A stretch of 6,017 nt of DNA from assembly GCA_021442645.1 (NCBI GenBank), contig JABUSR010000163.1, positions 1 through 6,017 on the forward strand. The letters are read 5' to 3'. Below the pieces are notes generated by a model that was not told the origin of the DNA, did not search any database, and worked only from the letters and a program-made list of their open reading frames with translations. Source of the stretch: Ruminiclostridium sp. (GTDB lineage Bacteria; Bacillota; Clostridia; Oscillospirales; Oscillospiraceae). Positions 5,957-6,017 of the stretch are shown here, piece after piece. The position numbers were made by a program, and so were the translations under genes. Every line of letters begins with the position of its first letter. The first letter of the stretch is position 1.

Positions 5957-5994
5957 CCGGCAGGAGAGCATTCTCCTGCCGGACTTTCTTTTTC
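5957..5994 (+). terminator. Intrinsic terminator after trmD
   Basis: CCGGCAGGAGA (5957-5967) pairs perfectly with TCTCCTGCCGG (5972-5982) in an 11-bp GC-rich stem with a GCAT loop. It is followed by the T-rich stretch CTTTCTTTTT. It closes the rimM-trmD unit 22 nt after the trmD stop, so a downstream rplS, if present, would need its own promoter. Confidence 0.88.
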
Positions 5995-6017
5995 CCCTTT
6001 AATTAAAGCCAATTTTT

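Noticed and set aside
1..6017. Mobile elements, CRISPR, tRNA/rRNA genes, SRP RNA or a novel defence-type system
   Set aside because: Every long stretch is accounted for by conserved housekeeping genes. No direct-repeat arrays, transposase motifs, tRNA cloverleaf or SRP RNA-like segment were seen.

Overview
This 6 kb window is ordinary chromosomal housekeeping DNA from a GC-rich member of the Firmicutes (Bacillota). Strong AGGAGG-type ribosome binding sites, the gene order ylxM-ffh-rpsP-khpA-rimM-trmD and a YmfF/YmfH peptidase pair all point to that phylum. The high GC content and protein flavour suggest an Oscillospiraceae-like gut clostridium, but the genus is inference. I see no mobile element, CRISPR array, tRNA, rRNA or foreign-looking segment, and no undescribed system.

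Left part (1-1940, minus strand): two adjacent M16 (insulinase/pitrilysin-family) genes. The upstream ymfF (657-1940) lacks the zinc-binding HxxEH motif. The downstream ymfH (653 to beyond base 1) has it intact, so the two probably form an M16B-type heterodimer with one catalytic and one non-catalytic chain. They lie in the same reading frame and are separated only by TGA-CCC. ymfH is cut by the window edge.

Middle (1955-2190): a divergent intergenic region with a good sigma-A-type promoter in each direction. It also holds a small inverted repeat at the predicted 5' end of the rightward transcript.

Right part (2191-5935, plus strand): a protein-targeting and translation cluster. ylxM and ffh encode the SRP-associated HTH protein and the SRP GTPase. 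rpsP encodes ribosomal protein S16 and khpA a small KH-domain RNA-binding protein. A strong intrinsic terminator (4511-4545) ends this first unit. rimM (16S maturation factor that acts in 30S assembly) and trmD (tRNA m1G37 methyltransferase) form a second unit, closed by another terminator at 5957-5994. In many Firmicutes rplS follows; here it would lie beyond the window. Three starts are non-ATG (ymfH GTG, rimM TTG, trmD GTG). Several starts were decided by Shine-Dalgarno position rather than by the longest open frame.
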